A stretch of 57,976 nt of DNA from the NCBI GenBank assembly GCA_900322095.1, contig ONYS01000017.1:1-57976 (forward strand). Direction: 5' to 3'. Below the pieces are notes generated by a model that saw nothing but the letters and a program-made list of their open reading frames with translations, ran no database searches and was not told the DNA's origin. Both the position numbers and the translations under genes were made by a program. The stretch is from an uncultured Prevotella sp. Lineage in GTDB: Bacteria; Bacteroidota; Bacteroidia; Bacteroidales; Bacteroidaceae. This document shows, one piece after another, positions 35,902 to 46,896 of the stretch; position 1 is the stretch's first letter, and every line of letters starts with the position of its first letter.

Positions 35902-36141
35902 TTATACTTCCACACAGAGGCTCACTTCATTCTTCTTCACTTCGACAAAGCCACCTTTGACTGGCAAAGACTGACTACCGTCTTTCGTGGTGTAGACCAC
36001 GGTGCCGTTGACAAGCGTGGAGATAATGGGAGCATGGTTGTCGAGAATTTCAAACTCACCCACCATTCCGGGTACTTTCAGACTCTCAACTTCACCATTA
36101 TAAACCACTTTCTCCGGACTGACTATACGAAGTTTCAACAT
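35902..36141 (-). CDS. atpC: F1Fo ATP synthase subunit epsilon (short)
   Basis: The 79-residue protein is only the N-terminal beta-sandwich (LRIVSPEKVVYNGEVESLKVPG, then GEFEILDNHAPIIS). The C-terminal helical hairpin that inhibits ATP hydrolysis in E. coli (total about 139 residues) is absent, as is usual for Bacteroidetes. Epsilon inhibition by the extended C-terminus is therefore not available here. Confidence 0.93.
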   Translation of the reverse strand: MLKLRIVSPEKVVYNGEVESLKVPGMVGEFEILDNHAPIISTLVNGTVVYTTKDGSQSLPVKGGFVEVKKNEVSLCVEV

Positions 36142-36177
36142 GATAATCTGTATTTGAAGATTAACTTTCCGAGCGGA

Positions 36178-37710
<1,533 letters not shown>

Positions 37711-37733
37711 TTAATTATTAGTGTTATTTTGAT

Positions 37734-38711
37734 TTAAATACTCAGTTCATCAAGTACCTGAATGAGCTTACGGTCGAACGGCTTATCCTGGCGGATAGCC
37801 TCAGACAGCGGCACATAGACCACCTCATTATTGCGAACGCCGACCATGATATTGCGCTGTCCCTGCTTGATGGCCTCAATGGCACCTACGCCTGTGCGGC
37901 TGGCCAAGATACGGTCACGGGCAGAAGGACGACCACCACGCTGCAAATGTCCCAAAATAGAGACACGTACGTCATACTGTGGGAATTCTTTTCTTACACG
38001 GTCTGCATAATAGAGAGCGCCACACTTGGGACTCTCAGAAACTATGACGATACAGCTGCGCTTTGACTTGCGGATACCGCGTTCCATAAACTGTGCCAAC
38101 TGGTCGACATCGGTTGAATCCTCTGGAATGATGGCAGCCTCAGCACCGCTGGCAATAGCTGAATTCTGTGCCAGAAAACCGGCATCACGTCCCATCACCT
38201 CTACAAAGAAGATTCTCTCGTGGCTCTGCGCAGTATCGCGGATACGGTCAACGCACTCAACAATAGTGTTCAACGTTGTATCATATCCTATCGTGTTGTC
38301 AGTGCCGTAGAGGTCATTGTCTATCGTACCCGGAAGGCCGATGCAGCACAGATCGTACTTCTCAGCGAAGTCGCGCGCACCCGTCAAAGAACCATTTCCA
38401 CCAATGACGATGAGCGCATCGATATTGTTAGCTACCAAGTTCTGATAAGCTTTTTCCCTACCTTCGTCGGTCATGAACTCTTTCGAGCGGGCCGTCTTCA
38501 GGATAGTACCGCCGGTGCCAATGATACCACTTACATTCTCTGTAGTAAAATCACTGATTTCACCGTTGATCAGACCGTCGTAGCCTCTATAAATAGCTTT
38601 GATTTTAAATCCATTGTAAATACCAGCACGGGTCACCGCACGGATAGCAGCATTCATGCCGGGGGCATCGCCTCCCGATGTCAGAACGCCTATTGTTTGA
38701 ATTTTCGCCAT
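37734..38711 (-). CDS. pfkA: 6-phosphofructokinase
   Basis: PfkA phosphorylates fructose 6-phosphate in glycolysis. The nucleotide loop [10 protein letters not shown] (11-20) and catalytic PGTIDND (D131) are intact. Gly107 in GGNGS favours ATP over pyrophosphate as donor, but the residue before it is Asn106 where E. coli has the Mg-contacting Asp103. The short gap to atpD (23 nt) and lack of a terminator suggest that pfkA and the ATP synthase genes share a transcript. Confidence 0.93.
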   Translation of the reverse strand: MAKIQTIGVLTSGGDAPGMNAAIRAVTRAGIYNGFKIKAIYRGYDGLINGEISDFTTENVSGIIGTGGTILKTARSKEFMTDEGREKAYQNLVANNIDALIVIGGNGSLTGARDFAEKYDLCCIGLPGTIDNDLYGTDNTIGYDTTLNTIVECVDRIRDTAQSHERIFFVEVMGRDAGFLAQNSAIASGAEAAIIPEDSTDVDQLAQFMERGIRKSKRSCIVIVSESPKCGALYYADRVRKEFPQYDVRVSILGHLQRGGRPSARDRILASRTGVGAIEAIKQGQRNIMVGVRNNEVVYVPLSEAIRQDKPFDRKLIQVLDELSI

Positions 38712-38777
38712 TTTTTATAATCCCTTTTTATACTAACGTATTATTACTCATTATACCAAAATTCATGTCAAATCTGC

Positions 38778-38785
38778 CAAATATA
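38778..38785 (-). promoter_or_regulatory. Candidate -7 element for pfkA-atp operon
   Basis: The minus strand reads TATATTTG (TAnnTTTG), with a leader of about 60 nt before pfkA. No -33 match is seen. A second candidate lies upstream at 38955. Confidence 0.45.
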
Positions 38786-38797
38786 CTCAGACAGAGC

Positions 38798-38947
38798 TTA
38801 TAGAAGCTTTATTGTCTTGAATACAACATTATTGCTGGCTGTCAGCCCGCTGTGATAGGGCTCGACATCCCCGTCTGCTATTCGAGGAATTGCCGATCCA
38901 ACAGGAAGCTTTTCCTCTGATAATATGGCAGCACGAACTTTATTCAT
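38798..38947 (-). CDS. Possible 49-residue small protein upstream of pfkA
   Basis: An ATG at 38947 opens a 50-codon frame (MNKVRAAILSEEKLPVGS at its start, ending FKTIKLL). It begins 8 nt after a strong -7 element, so the transcript would be nearly leaderless. An alternative is that this is the non-coding leader of pfkA; the hairpin AGCCC...GGGCT lies within it. No family is recognised. Confidence 0.35.
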   Translation of the reverse strand: MNKVRAAILSEEKLPVGSAIPRIADGDVEPYHSGLTASNNVVFKTIKLL

Positions 38948-38954
38948 TCTCCCG

Positions 38955-38962
38955 CAAAGTTA
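38955..38962 (-). promoter_or_regulatory. -7 element for the 49-residue ORF or pfkA leader
   Basis: The minus strand reads TAACTTTG. The nearest TTTG upstream (38981-38978) is only 15 bp away, shorter than usual. Confidence 0.45.
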
Positions 38963-39285
38963 CTAAATTTAATGTTACAAACAAGGCCTTTCGATATTTT
39001 TTTTCAATTACAATAGATAAGATTATACAAAAAAATCCATATCAATAGATTCAATTAACAGATTTTTGTTTTTCCCCTGTCGTTGCGCTCCCTTTGAGGG
39101 CGCCTCTTCAATCAGCAACAGGCAAAATATAGAACACGGCTTTGAGCGATTCCCATTATGTCATACTTCTGCTCTGATGAAAACATCTATAACTCCCTCT
39201 CCTTTTCTACTCTGATAAATGAGCAAAGAAATAATACACATTTCTTTAACCACATCCTTTGCAACTGAAAGTTGAAATGACAAAC
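38963..39285. other. Intergenic region before the 22-bp array
   Basis: No gene is seen. A possible imperfect stem (39076-39122) pairs CCTGT-GTTGC with GCAAC-AGG around an inner GCG/CCCT...AGGG/CGC stem. CAACTGAAAGTTG, a short palindrome, lies near 39262-39274. Confidence 0.4.
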
Positions 39286-39395
39286 ACCGGCAAATCGGCA
39301 TCCAATTATCGGCAACTTAGCACTCTTTTACCGGCAAATCGACATCCATTTACCGGAAAATCCGCACTCAATAATGGGCAATTCTGCCCAGGTTT
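39286..39395. repeat. 22-bp tandem repeat array, ACCGGCAAATC type
   Basis: Five units of 22 bp start at 39286, 39308, 39330, 39352 and 39374. Units 1 and 3 are close (ACCGGCAAATCGxCATCCA); units 2, 4 and 5 keep the xxCGGxAA beginning and a GCACTC or similar middle. It lies about 90 bp beyond the stop codon of the glycosyltransferase gene. Confidence 0.85.
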
Positions 39396-39482
39396 GTTGC
39401 TTCAATTCGAGGTAATTAAAGAAAATCCATCGGCTTATTGCTTGTTCCTTATCGCCAACACTGCAAGTAATGCTACAGTCTG

Positions 39483-40475
39483 CTACAACCTGCCTAACAA
39501 TTTTCTTAGAGAAAAGTAGGCTTCTTCCTGCATACGGAACAAAGTCCAAGAAAATCTTAGAGGCCAGTAGCCGAATTTACAGCGATTACGATTGCTTACT
39601 GCTTTGATATCTATCGACTTCCAAGCCAGCTTGATTTTCTCAAGTCCCATTCTTCTGTCGGCTGCCGGCAACTCACGACGATACTTATAATAGAACATGT
39701 ACATGTCGATGACGATAAGCCATCGGCAATTCTCATATTCGTCCAGCACTTCCTTCGGGCTATGCAGTTCAAGCAACATCTCTCTCATACTTGCATTCGC
39801 CGAGAGATAATCAAAACGGTGGACATCTACCACATGCGATACAGAAGCAGAATGCTGCCGATAGTAGTAGACGCCTTCGCACTCCGTCACTTCCCGCGAG
39901 GCATAATAGTGCAAGCGCGTCGTGTTGTCATCGCTGTACCAGCGCGATGAATCGTCGTAAGGATACCGGCGATGGATACCAGCCCTGACAACATAGACGC
40001 CATGAATTTTCCATGTCAGGCTGAGTCGGAATGCTTCCTGCCCGCTCAAGATTCCATAATGTGGCTGGGGATAGTCCCATTCTGAATGGTGTACATCCGT
40101 ATCACTAAAATACTTCAGATGGAAAAGCACGCAATCTGTCAACGGATGAGTTTGGAAACAGGCAACAACTTTCTCCAGTGCATCGCGCGATAGCTTATCA
40201 TCGCTGTCGAGAAAGGCCACATAGTCCCCCTTCGCCTTTGCCAATGCCTGATTGCGGGCATAAGCCTGTCCGTGGTTTTCGCTGAGGCGTATCACCCTGA
40301 TGCGCTCATCCTTTGCGCTGTACTCTTGCATTATATTCCATGATCCGTCGGTCGAGGCGTCGTCAACGCATATTGCCTCCCACTCCATCAGAGTCTGATT
40401 CAGAAGAGAGTCAAGACATTCGGGGAGATATTTCTCGGTATTGTATACAGCTATAAGGACTGAGACTTTCGTCAT
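39483..40475 (-). CDS. Family 2 glycosyltransferase
   Basis: The 330-residue GT-A fold enzyme has the GT2 N-terminus (VSVLIAVYNTEKYLPECLDS), DDASTDGSW and the metal/nucleotide motif DSDD (90-93). It transfers a sugar from a nucleotide donor in cell-surface polysaccharide synthesis; donor and acceptor are unknown. It overlaps the upstream flippase gene by 4 bp. Confidence 0.93.
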   Translation of the reverse strand: MTKVSVLIAVYNTEKYLPECLDSLLNQTLMEWEAICVDDASTDGSWNIMQEYSAKDERIRVIRLSENHGQAYARNQALAKAKGDYVAFLDSDDKLSRDALEKVVACFQTHPLTDCVLFHLKYFSDTDVHHSEWDYPQPHYGILSGQEAFRLSLTWKIHGVYVVRAGIHRRYPYDDSSRWYSDDNTTRLHYYASREVTECEGVYYYRQHSASVSHVVDVHRFDYLSANASMREMLLELHSPKEVLDEYENCRWLIVIDMYMFYYKYRRELPAADRRMGLEKIKLAWKSIDIKAVSNRNRCKFGYWPLRFSWTLFRMQEEAYFSLRKLLGRL

Positions 40476-41953
40476 TTCTTAAAAAGTTTTTTGCGAAGGA
40501 ACTCCACAATATGGGTTTTGCTTCTAAGTATCTGGAGGGTAATGCCCGAACTGACGATGAAGAGAAGTCCTCCCACAACCCAATACGCCCAACCTTCGGT
40601 CTGCATGGCCAAGACGAAAGCCAGGACGCCTATCGGCAATTGAAGCAACATGTATCTAATGATATTGGCCGAAAGACGAAATTCATAGCGCCAACCCATA
40701 TATATAAATAGGAGAAAGAAATCGAAGATAGCAGCCAGAAGAATAGCGATGCCCGTGCCGGTAAGCCCCCAGTTGCGGAAACAGAAAATCACCAACAACA
40801 CCAAAGCTGCATCGTAGAGAGATTCCATCAGCAAGTAAGATTTGGAATCGCCCTTTGCCAATGGAATGTATGCCACGGGCAACTTCACTGCGCGCAGATA
40901 CATGGCCAGGATCATAATCTGAATCATCTTCATGGCCGGAAGGAACTTGCCACTATACAACAGAGGCAAGAGTATGGGCTGAGAGACAATGAAAGCGACA
41001 AGCAACGGAGCTACGACCAAAAGCGACACCTCCATCTGTTCGTTCACCGCTTTGTTGAGCACAGCACCAGTCCCTTCAATGGACGACAATCTTGGAAAGT
41101 AGTCTGTCTCCATGGCCGAAAAGACAAGTCCGGCATAGGTCATCGTCATCATGTAACCGGCATTGTAAAGGCCAACCACATCCAACGAGCTTGCCGTGTT
41201 GAGATAAGAACGGATGAAAAACTCTGCGCCACTTCCGAAGATGCCCGCAATCACAAAGGCAAAACCCAGTTTTATCATGCCGAAACCTTTCCCCAGCAGC
41301 CTCCGGGAGAAAGAATAGCGGGGCTTGAACAAGCGGAAGGAGTAATGCACGGTGAACAACATCTGCAGCAAGGCGATGACTACCAGAGAGGGAATGATAC
41401 CCGATTGGCCGAAGAAATAGTAGATGGGAACGCTGGTTACCAGCGCGCCAACAACGTTCATCACAGAGATTTCCGCCAACGCTCTCAGCCTGCGGGTTCC
41501 TTTCAGAATGGCCATTTCACCGCCCGTTATGGCCATCAAGCCAACGACAGGAGAGAGAAAGATGTAATGAAGGGTATGATTTCCCCAGGTGAAAGTCCAT
41601 TTATTGAGCAAGGGACCCAGCAGAGCACACATCAGCATACCCAGTAAAGCCGTCAGAAGACTCCACGACCTTATTACTTGTATGGAGTGACGCATTTGGG
41701 TGGAATCTTGCGAGTCGTAGTGGGCTGAGACATCCTTGACGGCACTCATGCTTATGCCAAAGTTGGTAGAATCAGAAATCAACTTAATGGTCGATGTGAA
41801 AAGCGACATCAAACCCATGCCATTGGGTCCCAGAATCATCGCAACCAATTTATTGCGAATGATTCCAACCAATACGCTCAAGCCCTGCACACCACCAAAA
41901 ATACCCGTGTACTTGAGAATATGAGAATAGTTGTTGCTTTGTCGATTTTTCAT
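40472..41953 (-). CDS. Polysaccharide flippase (Wzx-like, MATE/MOP superfamily)
   Basis: The 493-residue protein has 12-14 hydrophobic segments and the N-terminal pattern KYTGIFGGVQGLSVLVGIIR of oligosaccharide flippases. It should move lipid-linked repeat units across the inner membrane. Only one glycosyltransferase accompanies it, so this is a two-gene cluster rather than a full O-antigen or capsule locus. Confidence 0.88.
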   Translation of the reverse strand: MKNRQSNNYSHILKYTGIFGGVQGLSVLVGIIRNKLVAMILGPNGMGLMSLFTSTIKLISDSTNFGISMSAVKDVSAHYDSQDSTQMRHSIQVIRSWSLLTALLGMLMCALLGPLLNKWTFTWGNHTLHYIFLSPVVGLMAITGGEMAILKGTRRLRALAEISVMNVVGALVTSVPIYYFFGQSGIIPSLVVIALLQMLFTVHYSFRLFKPRYSFSRRLLGKGFGMIKLGFAFVIAGIFGSGAEFFIRSYLNTASSLDVVGLYNAGYMMTMTYAGLVFSAMETDYFPRLSSIEGTGAVLNKAVNEQMEVSLLVVAPLLVAFIVSQPILLPLLYSGKFLPAMKMIQIMILAMYLRAVKLPVAYIPLAKGDSKSYLLMESLYDAALVLLVIFCFRNWGLTGTGIAILLAAIFDFFLLFIYMGWRYEFRLSANIIRYMLLQLPIGVLAFVLAMQTEGWAYWVVGGLLFIVSSGITLQILRSKTHIVEFLRKKLFKK

Positions 41954-42187
41954 CAGATTAGTTAACGAACAAAAATGATATTTATTGTTAATTTGGTTAC
42001 AAATAACCTTCTGCCCCAGTTTGTATGAGCTACATTGCGTGAATAAGACCGGTTAGCTATCAAACTGAACCCAAATGAAAGTAGCCGCTGCGTCAACATT
42101 CTGAACGCTGGGATAACTGGTTCGCAAGTCGCTGGAAAGTATTCTCCTATAACGATTGTATTGTTTGATAACCGATGGTTGATGATT

Positions 42188-42319
42188 GCTGACAATTGTC
42201 AGCAGTTCTGCTCTCAGCTGTCAGCAGTTCTGCTCTCAGCTGTCAGCAGTTCTGCTCTCAGCTGTCAGCAGTTCTGCTCTCAACTGTCAGCAGATCAGCT
42301 CTCAGCTGTCAGCACGGTT
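42188..42319. repeat. 22-bp tandem repeat array, CAGCTG type (inverted copy)
   Basis: Six units of 22 bp start at 42188, 42210, 42232, 42254, 42276 and 42298. Units 2-4 are identical (core CTCTCAGCTGTCAGCAG). The consensus is the exact reverse complement, rotated, of the unit at 12553-12640. Unit 1 has AATT in place of AGCT, as does unit 1 of the other array. It lies between the flippase start and the ABC-ATPase terminator, in a 524-bp gap with no gene. Confidence 0.95.
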
Positions 42320-42399
42320 GTTTGCTTCTTCTATGACGAATCTGCACTATGCCCTCCAGGTAAGAATACTCAATACGGATGTTCCCAAACAGCTAAGAA

Positions 42400-42428
42400 A
42401 AAAATAATAGGAGGCATTTCTGCCCCCT
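42400..42428 (-). terminator. Terminator of the ABC-ATPase gene
   Basis: On the minus strand AGGGGGCA (42428-42421) pairs with TGCCTCCT (42416-42409) with one mismatch, followed by ATTATTTTTTT. Confidence 0.7.
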
Positions 42429-42477
42429 ACCTATATAAATGTCTCTCGTTATTCAATCGTTCAAACCAAGAAGATGT

Positions 42478-43218
42478 CTATACATTGAAATAATCATTCA
42501 GCTCTTTCAACGCCTCCTCGTCATTGTTCTGTTGGTCGCGCAAGATTTTTCCATTTTCCATCAGCAGAATTCGGGTGGACGTGTCGATAGTGTGTTGAAG
42601 ATTATGACTGGCCACGATCACCGTTGCATGAGTAGAGGCGTTGTATTCCTTGATCATCTTCGAAAGATAATTCTGCGAAGAGGGATCGAGGAAATTAAAC
42701 GGTTCGTCAAGAAGCAAGACCTTTGGACTAGAAAACATAGCTGCGATGATTCCTATTTTTTGCTTATTGCCTGCAGAGAAGTCCCTGATGAGTTTCTTTT
42801 CCTCCAACGGTTGCCAATCCAGAAATGGAGCAAAAGAGTCTACGCGTTGTTTGATATTTTCCGTACTCATTCCAAATGTTTGGCCGATAAAACTGAAATA
42901 TTCGAAGGGAGTTAAAAAATCGATCAAGAAGCCCTCATCCAGATAGGCGCCGGTAAACTGTTTCCAACTTTCTGTCTTGGCAGGATCAGTTTCCTCAATG
43001 GGCGTTTCTCCTTCAAGACACTCATCGGCAGGCATGGCATACGTGACGTTGCCCTTATCGGCTTTCAGCAAATCCAGCATCAATCGGAACAAGGTTGTTT
43101 TGCCTGCCCCGTTGTTGCCTACCAGGCCTATGATTTCGCCGCGTTTGACAGACAGGTTGGAGATATCTACAGCTGTCTTCTCTCCAAAACGCTTTTGCAG
43201 TTGTGTGATTTGAATCAT
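42478..43218 (-). CDS. ABC transporter ATP-binding protein
   Basis: The 246-residue ATPase has Walker A GNNGAGKT (34-41), a signature loop in the variant form FSAGNKQKIGI, Walker B VLLLDEPFNFLD and the H-loop VIVASHN. It resembles ATPases of export-type ABC systems (CcmA/DrrA group). No membrane partner is adjacent, so the permease must be encoded elsewhere. It follows secA through a terminator and is probably a separate unit. Confidence 0.9.
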   Translation of the reverse strand: MIQITQLQKRFGEKTAVDISNLSVKRGEIIGLVGNNGAGKTTLFRLMLDLLKADKGNVTYAMPADECLEGETPIEETDPAKTESWKQFTGAYLDEGFLIDFLTPFEYFSFIGQTFGMSTENIKQRVDSFAPFLDWQPLEEKKLIRDFSAGNKQKIGIIAAMFSSPKVLLLDEPFNFLDPSSQNYLSKMIKEYNASTHATVIVASHNLQHTIDTSTRILLMENGKILRDQQNNDEEALKELNDYFNV

Positions 43219-43233
43219 ATACTCAAAAGAAAA

Positions 43234-43281
43234 AGCCGGTGGAAACAGCCAGACTTTAACGCCTAGCTCTTTCCATCGGCT
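43234..43281 (-). terminator. secA terminator
   Basis: On the minus strand AGCCGATGGAAA pairs with the distal TTTCCACCGGCT, with one G-T or mismatch, across a loop of about 24 nt and followed by a T-rich run. It separates secA from the ABC gene. Confidence 0.7.
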
Positions 43282-43293
43282 CTGTTTTATCAG

Positions 43294-46200
43294 TTAACGG
43301 AGGTTTCTTCCGTGACAGTTCTTAAACTTCTTTCCACTACCGCAAGGACAAGGATCATTGGGACGGGGCAAGTGCTGCGCTACGTATGGCATACGGCGCT
43401 GAGGCTGCTGCTGCTCACGCGTGTCCTGACTGGCGGCTTTGCGCTGAGCCTCCTCGTTCTCGTCGAGATTAGCTTTCTGCTCTGTGTAGCGCTGAGCATG
43501 CTGTTCAGGCTCTGCCTCACGTACCTCCTGATTCTCCGTAGCTTCAACAATCTGACCACGCATCAGGATTGAAGCGATGCGATTGTGCATGTCGTCAATC
43601 ATCTGATCCCAGATCTTGGCACTCTCAAGCTTGAAGATCACCAATGGGTCTTTCTGCTCGTAAGAAGCATTCTGAACACTGTGGCGGAGATCATCAAGCT
43701 GACGGAGATTCTCTTTCCAGTCATCGTCGATGATGTGGAGCATCACGCTCTTCTCAAATTCCTTCACCACGTTCTTGGCCTCATTCTCATAGGCCTCTTC
43801 AAGATTCACGCGCAGATTCACCACGATACGGCCATCGGTGATAGGAATCAAAATAAACTTGAAGCGGTCGCCCTGAGTCTCATAGACCTGCTTGATCACC
43901 GGGTAAGCCACAGACTGGATGCGGTCGGTCTTGCGCTTGAAGGCTGCCATAGCCTCCTGGAAAGCACGCTCTTCAAGATCAGCCTTGACGCCGTTGACAA
44001 ACTCATCCTCGCTGAAAGGCACTTCCATTGCGAGAACCTTGAGGAACTGCTCTTTGGCTCCCTCATAGTCGTTTCTTTCTATGATGCTGACGACACGGTC
44101 CCAGATGATATTTGAAATATCCATACCGATACGCTCACCCATCAATGCGTGACGGCGCTTCTCGTAGATCACGGTACGCTGCTTGTTCATCACGTCATCA
44201 TATTCGAGCAAATGCTTACGAATACCGAAGTTGTTCTCCTCTACCTTTTTCTGTGCGCGCTCAATGCTGCGCGAAATCATAGGATGGTCGAGGCGCTCAC
44301 CTTCCTGGAAGCCCAAGCGGTCCATCACCTTGGCTATACGCTCTGAAGCGAAAAGACGCATCAACTTGTCTTCCAATGATACATAGAACACTGAAGATCC
44401 TGGGTCGCCCTGACGTCCGGCACGGCCACGCAACTGGCGGTCTACACGACGGCTCTCATGGCGCTCAGTACCGATGATGGCCAAACCACCGGCCTCCTTC
44501 ACTTCAGGAGTCAGCTTGATATCGGTACCACGACCAGCCATGTTGGTGGCAATCGTCACAGCACCGAGCAGTCTCTCCTCTGAAGTAACCTCACCATGAA
44601 GAGAAGCATCCTTACCCTGATTGAGTTGATTCTGATGCTGAACGGCTGTGGCCTTATCGCTGAAAGCCTGCCCGTCCATCGTCTTGTAAGCTGTTCCCAT
44701 CGAGCTGCGGCCGGCTTCGGCCACAATCATAGCCTCGCGTTGATGCAGCTTGGCATTCAACACATTGTGAGGGATATGGCGCATCTGAAGCATCTTGCTG
44801 AGCAACTCAGAGATCTCAACCGATGTTGTACCCACCAAGCAGGGACGGCCAATGACGCGCATGGCATCAATCTCATCGATGACGGCGCGATACTTCTCGC
44901 GTGCTGTCTTATAGACGCGGTCGTCCATATCAATACGCTTCACTGGACGGTTGGTAGGAATCTCAACAACATCCAGTTTATAGATGTCCCAGAACTCACC
45001 GGCCTCTGTAGAAGCCGTACCCGTCATACCGGCAAGTTTGTGGTACATACGGAAATAGTTCTGCAAGGTGATTGTGGCAAAGGTCTGCGTGGCTGCTTCC
45101 ACCTTCACATGCTCCTTGGCCTCAATGGCCTGATGGAGACCATCGCTCCAGCGGCGGCCTTCCATGATACGGCCCGTCTGCTCGTCCACGATCTTCACTT
45201 CACCATCCATGACGACGTATTCGTCGTCCTTATTAAACATGGTGTAGGCTTTCAGCAATTGCTGCAAGGTGTGGACACGGTCGCTCTGGATACCATATTT
45301 GTTGAGAAGTTCGTCCTTCTTGTCGAGCCGCTCCTGGTCTGTCAGATTCTTCTGATTCTCAAGATCGGAAAGCTGTGCCGTGATATCGGGCAGCACGAAC
45401 AGGTCTGGATCATTGGTCTGCTTGGCCAGCCATGCAGCACCCTTGTCGGTAAGATCGGCCGAATTGAGTTTCTCATCCACCACGAAATACAGAGGCTCAA
45501 CAGCCTTAGGCATCTCACGGTTGTTATTGGCCATATAGAACTCCTCGGTCTTTAACATGCCTGACTTGATTCCGTCTTCAGAGAGGAACTTAATCAAAGG
45601 CTTATTTTTAGGCAGAGCCTTATACGAGCGATACAGGGCAAGGAATCCTTCTTCCTGCAAAGCCCCGGCCTTCTTCGGGTCGGTCTCGTTCTGTGATGCA
45701 GCGATCTTCTGCTTTGCCTCGGCAAGCAATTCTGTTGCCTGTTTACGCTGGACTTCAAACAGTTTCTCTACCAGCGGCTGATATTCCTCATACAATTGGT
45801 CGTCGCCATGAGGCACAGGACCAGAGATGATCAAAGGCGTACGGGCATCATCAATCAACACAGAGTCGACCTCATCGACGATGGCATAATTGTGCTTACG
45901 CTGAACAAGGTCTGAAGGCGAGAGTGCCATATTGTCGCGCAGGTAATCAAAGCCGAACTCATTGTTCGTACCGAATGTGATATCTGCCTGATAAGCCTTG
46001 CGACGCTCGGGCGAATTGGGACGGTGCTTGTCGATACAGTCTACCGACAAACCATTGAACTCATAGATCGGGCCCATCCATTCGGAGTCACGCTTGGCAA
46101 GATAGTCGTTGACCGTCACCATGTGTACGCCATTTCCGGTCAAGGCATTGAGGAATACGGGGAGCGTAGCCACAAGGGTCTTGCCTTCACCCGTTGCCAT

Positions 46201-46773
46201 CTCAGCGATCTTTCCCTGATGGAGGGCAATACCACCGAAGAGCTGAACGTCGTAGTGGACCATATTCCACTTTATCTTGTTGCCACCGGCAGTCCATTCG
46301 TTATGATAGATAGCCTTGTCGCCATCAATCGTGATGAAATCATTGGCTGGATTGGCAGCCAGTTCGCGGTCGAAATCAGTTGCTGTCACAACGGTTTCCT
46401 CATTCTCAGCGAAACGGCGTGCGGTATCCTTAACGATACTGAAAGCTGTAGGCATCACCTCGTTCAAGGCTACCTCATACTTATCGAGTGCCTCCTTCTC
46501 CAGTTTGTCAATCTCATTGAAGATGGGTTCACGATCGTCGATGGGAGTTTCCTCGATCTTGGCCTTGAGCTCCTCAATCTTCTGCTTCTCTTCTTTTGCT
46601 GCGTCCTGAACGTATTTCTGTATTTCCTTAGTCTTGGCACGCAGTTCGTCGTTGCTCAGAGCTTTGATCTCAGGATATTTAGCCTTTACCTTCTCTACGA
46701 GAGGCTGAATCAGCTTCATATCCCGCGTACTTTTATCGCCAAACAACGACTTTAAGATTTTGTTGAAATTCAT
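43294..46773 (-). CDS. secA: Preprotein translocase subunit SecA
   Basis: SecA is the ATPase motor that pushes preproteins through SecYEG. Walker A is ATGEGKT (193-199), and [19 protein letters not shown] and GRGTDIKL are intact. The C-terminal zinc-binding motif [14 protein letters not shown] is complete. At 1159 residues it is longer than E. coli SecA (901), with an N-terminal insertion of charged coil (about 45-105) and further insertions around 340-500, as in other Bacteroidetes. It has its own promoter and terminator. Confidence 0.97.
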   Translation of the reverse strand: MNFNKILKSLFGDKSTRDMKLIQPLVEKVKAKYPEIKALSNDELRAKTKEIQKYVQDAAKEEKQKIEELKAKIEETPIDDREPIFNEIDKLEKEALDKYEVALNEVMPTAFSIVKDTARRFAENEETVVTATDFDRELAANPANDFITIDGDKAIYHNEWTAGGNKIKWNMVHYDVQLFGGIALHQGKIAEMATGEGKTLVATLPVFLNALTGNGVHMVTVNDYLAKRDSEWMGPIYEFNGLSVDCIDKHRPNSPERRKAYQADITFGTNNEFGFDYLRDNMALSPSDLVQRKHNYAIVDEVDSVLIDDARTPLIISGPVPHGDDQLYEEYQPLVEKLFEVQRKQATELLAEAKQKIAASQNETDPKKAGALQEEGFLALYRSYKALPKNKPLIKFLSEDGIKSGMLKTEEFYMANNNREMPKAVEPLYFVVDEKLNSADLTDKGAAWLAKQTNDPDLFVLPDITAQLSDLENQKNLTDQERLDKKDELLNKYGIQSDRVHTLQQLLKAYTMFNKDDEYVVMDGEVKIVDEQTGRIMEGRRWSDGLHQAIEAKEHVKVEAATQTFATITLQNYFRMYHKLAGMTGTASTEAGEFWDIYKLDVVEIPTNRPVKRIDMDDRVYKTAREKYRAVIDEIDAMRVIGRPCLVGTTSVEISELLSKMLQMRHIPHNVLNAKLHQREAMIVAEAGRSSMGTAYKTMDGQAFSDKATAVQHQNQLNQGKDASLHGEVTSEERLLGAVTIATNMAGRGTDIKLTPEVKEAGGLAIIGTERHESRRVDRQLRGRAGRQGDPGSSVFYVSLEDKLMRLFASERIAKVMDRLGFQEGERLDHPMISRSIERAQKKVEENNFGIRKHLLEYDDVMNKQRTVIYEKRRHALMGERIGMDISNIIWDRVVSIIERNDYEGAKEQFLKVLAMEVPFSEDEFVNGVKADLEERAFQEAMAAFKRKTDRIQSVAYPVIKQVYETQGDRFKFILIPITDGRIVVNLRVNLEEAYENEAKNVVKEFEKSVMLHIIDDDWKENLRQLDDLRHSVQNASYEQKDPLVIFKLESAKIWDQMIDDMHNRIASILMRGQIVEATENQEVREAEPEQHAQRYTEQKANLDENEEAQRKAASQDTREQQQPQRRMPYVAQHLPRPNDPCPCGSGKKFKNCHGRNLR

Positions 46774-46814
46774 TTTATTGTGTCTTTATTTTATTTGTCG
46801 TATGATAACGAGTG

Positions 46815-46822
46815 CAAAATTA
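46815..46822 (-). promoter_or_regulatory. -7 element for secA
   Basis: The minus strand reads TAATTTTG, giving a leader of about 35 nt. No -33 match is seen. Confidence 0.5.
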
Positions 46823-46896
46823 CGAAAATAATCCCGTAAAATCGCTCTTTTATATAAAAATGTAAATGATGAAAAAAGCCTAACTGGCTGAAAGAC

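Noticed and set aside
37734-38711. Pyrophosphate-dependent phosphofructokinase
   Set aside because: Gly107 follows the ATP-type pattern; PPi enzymes carry Asp there.
39483-41953. Capsule or O-antigen locus
   Set aside because: Only one glycosyltransferase and one flippase are present; no polymerase, sugar-nucleotide genes or regulator.
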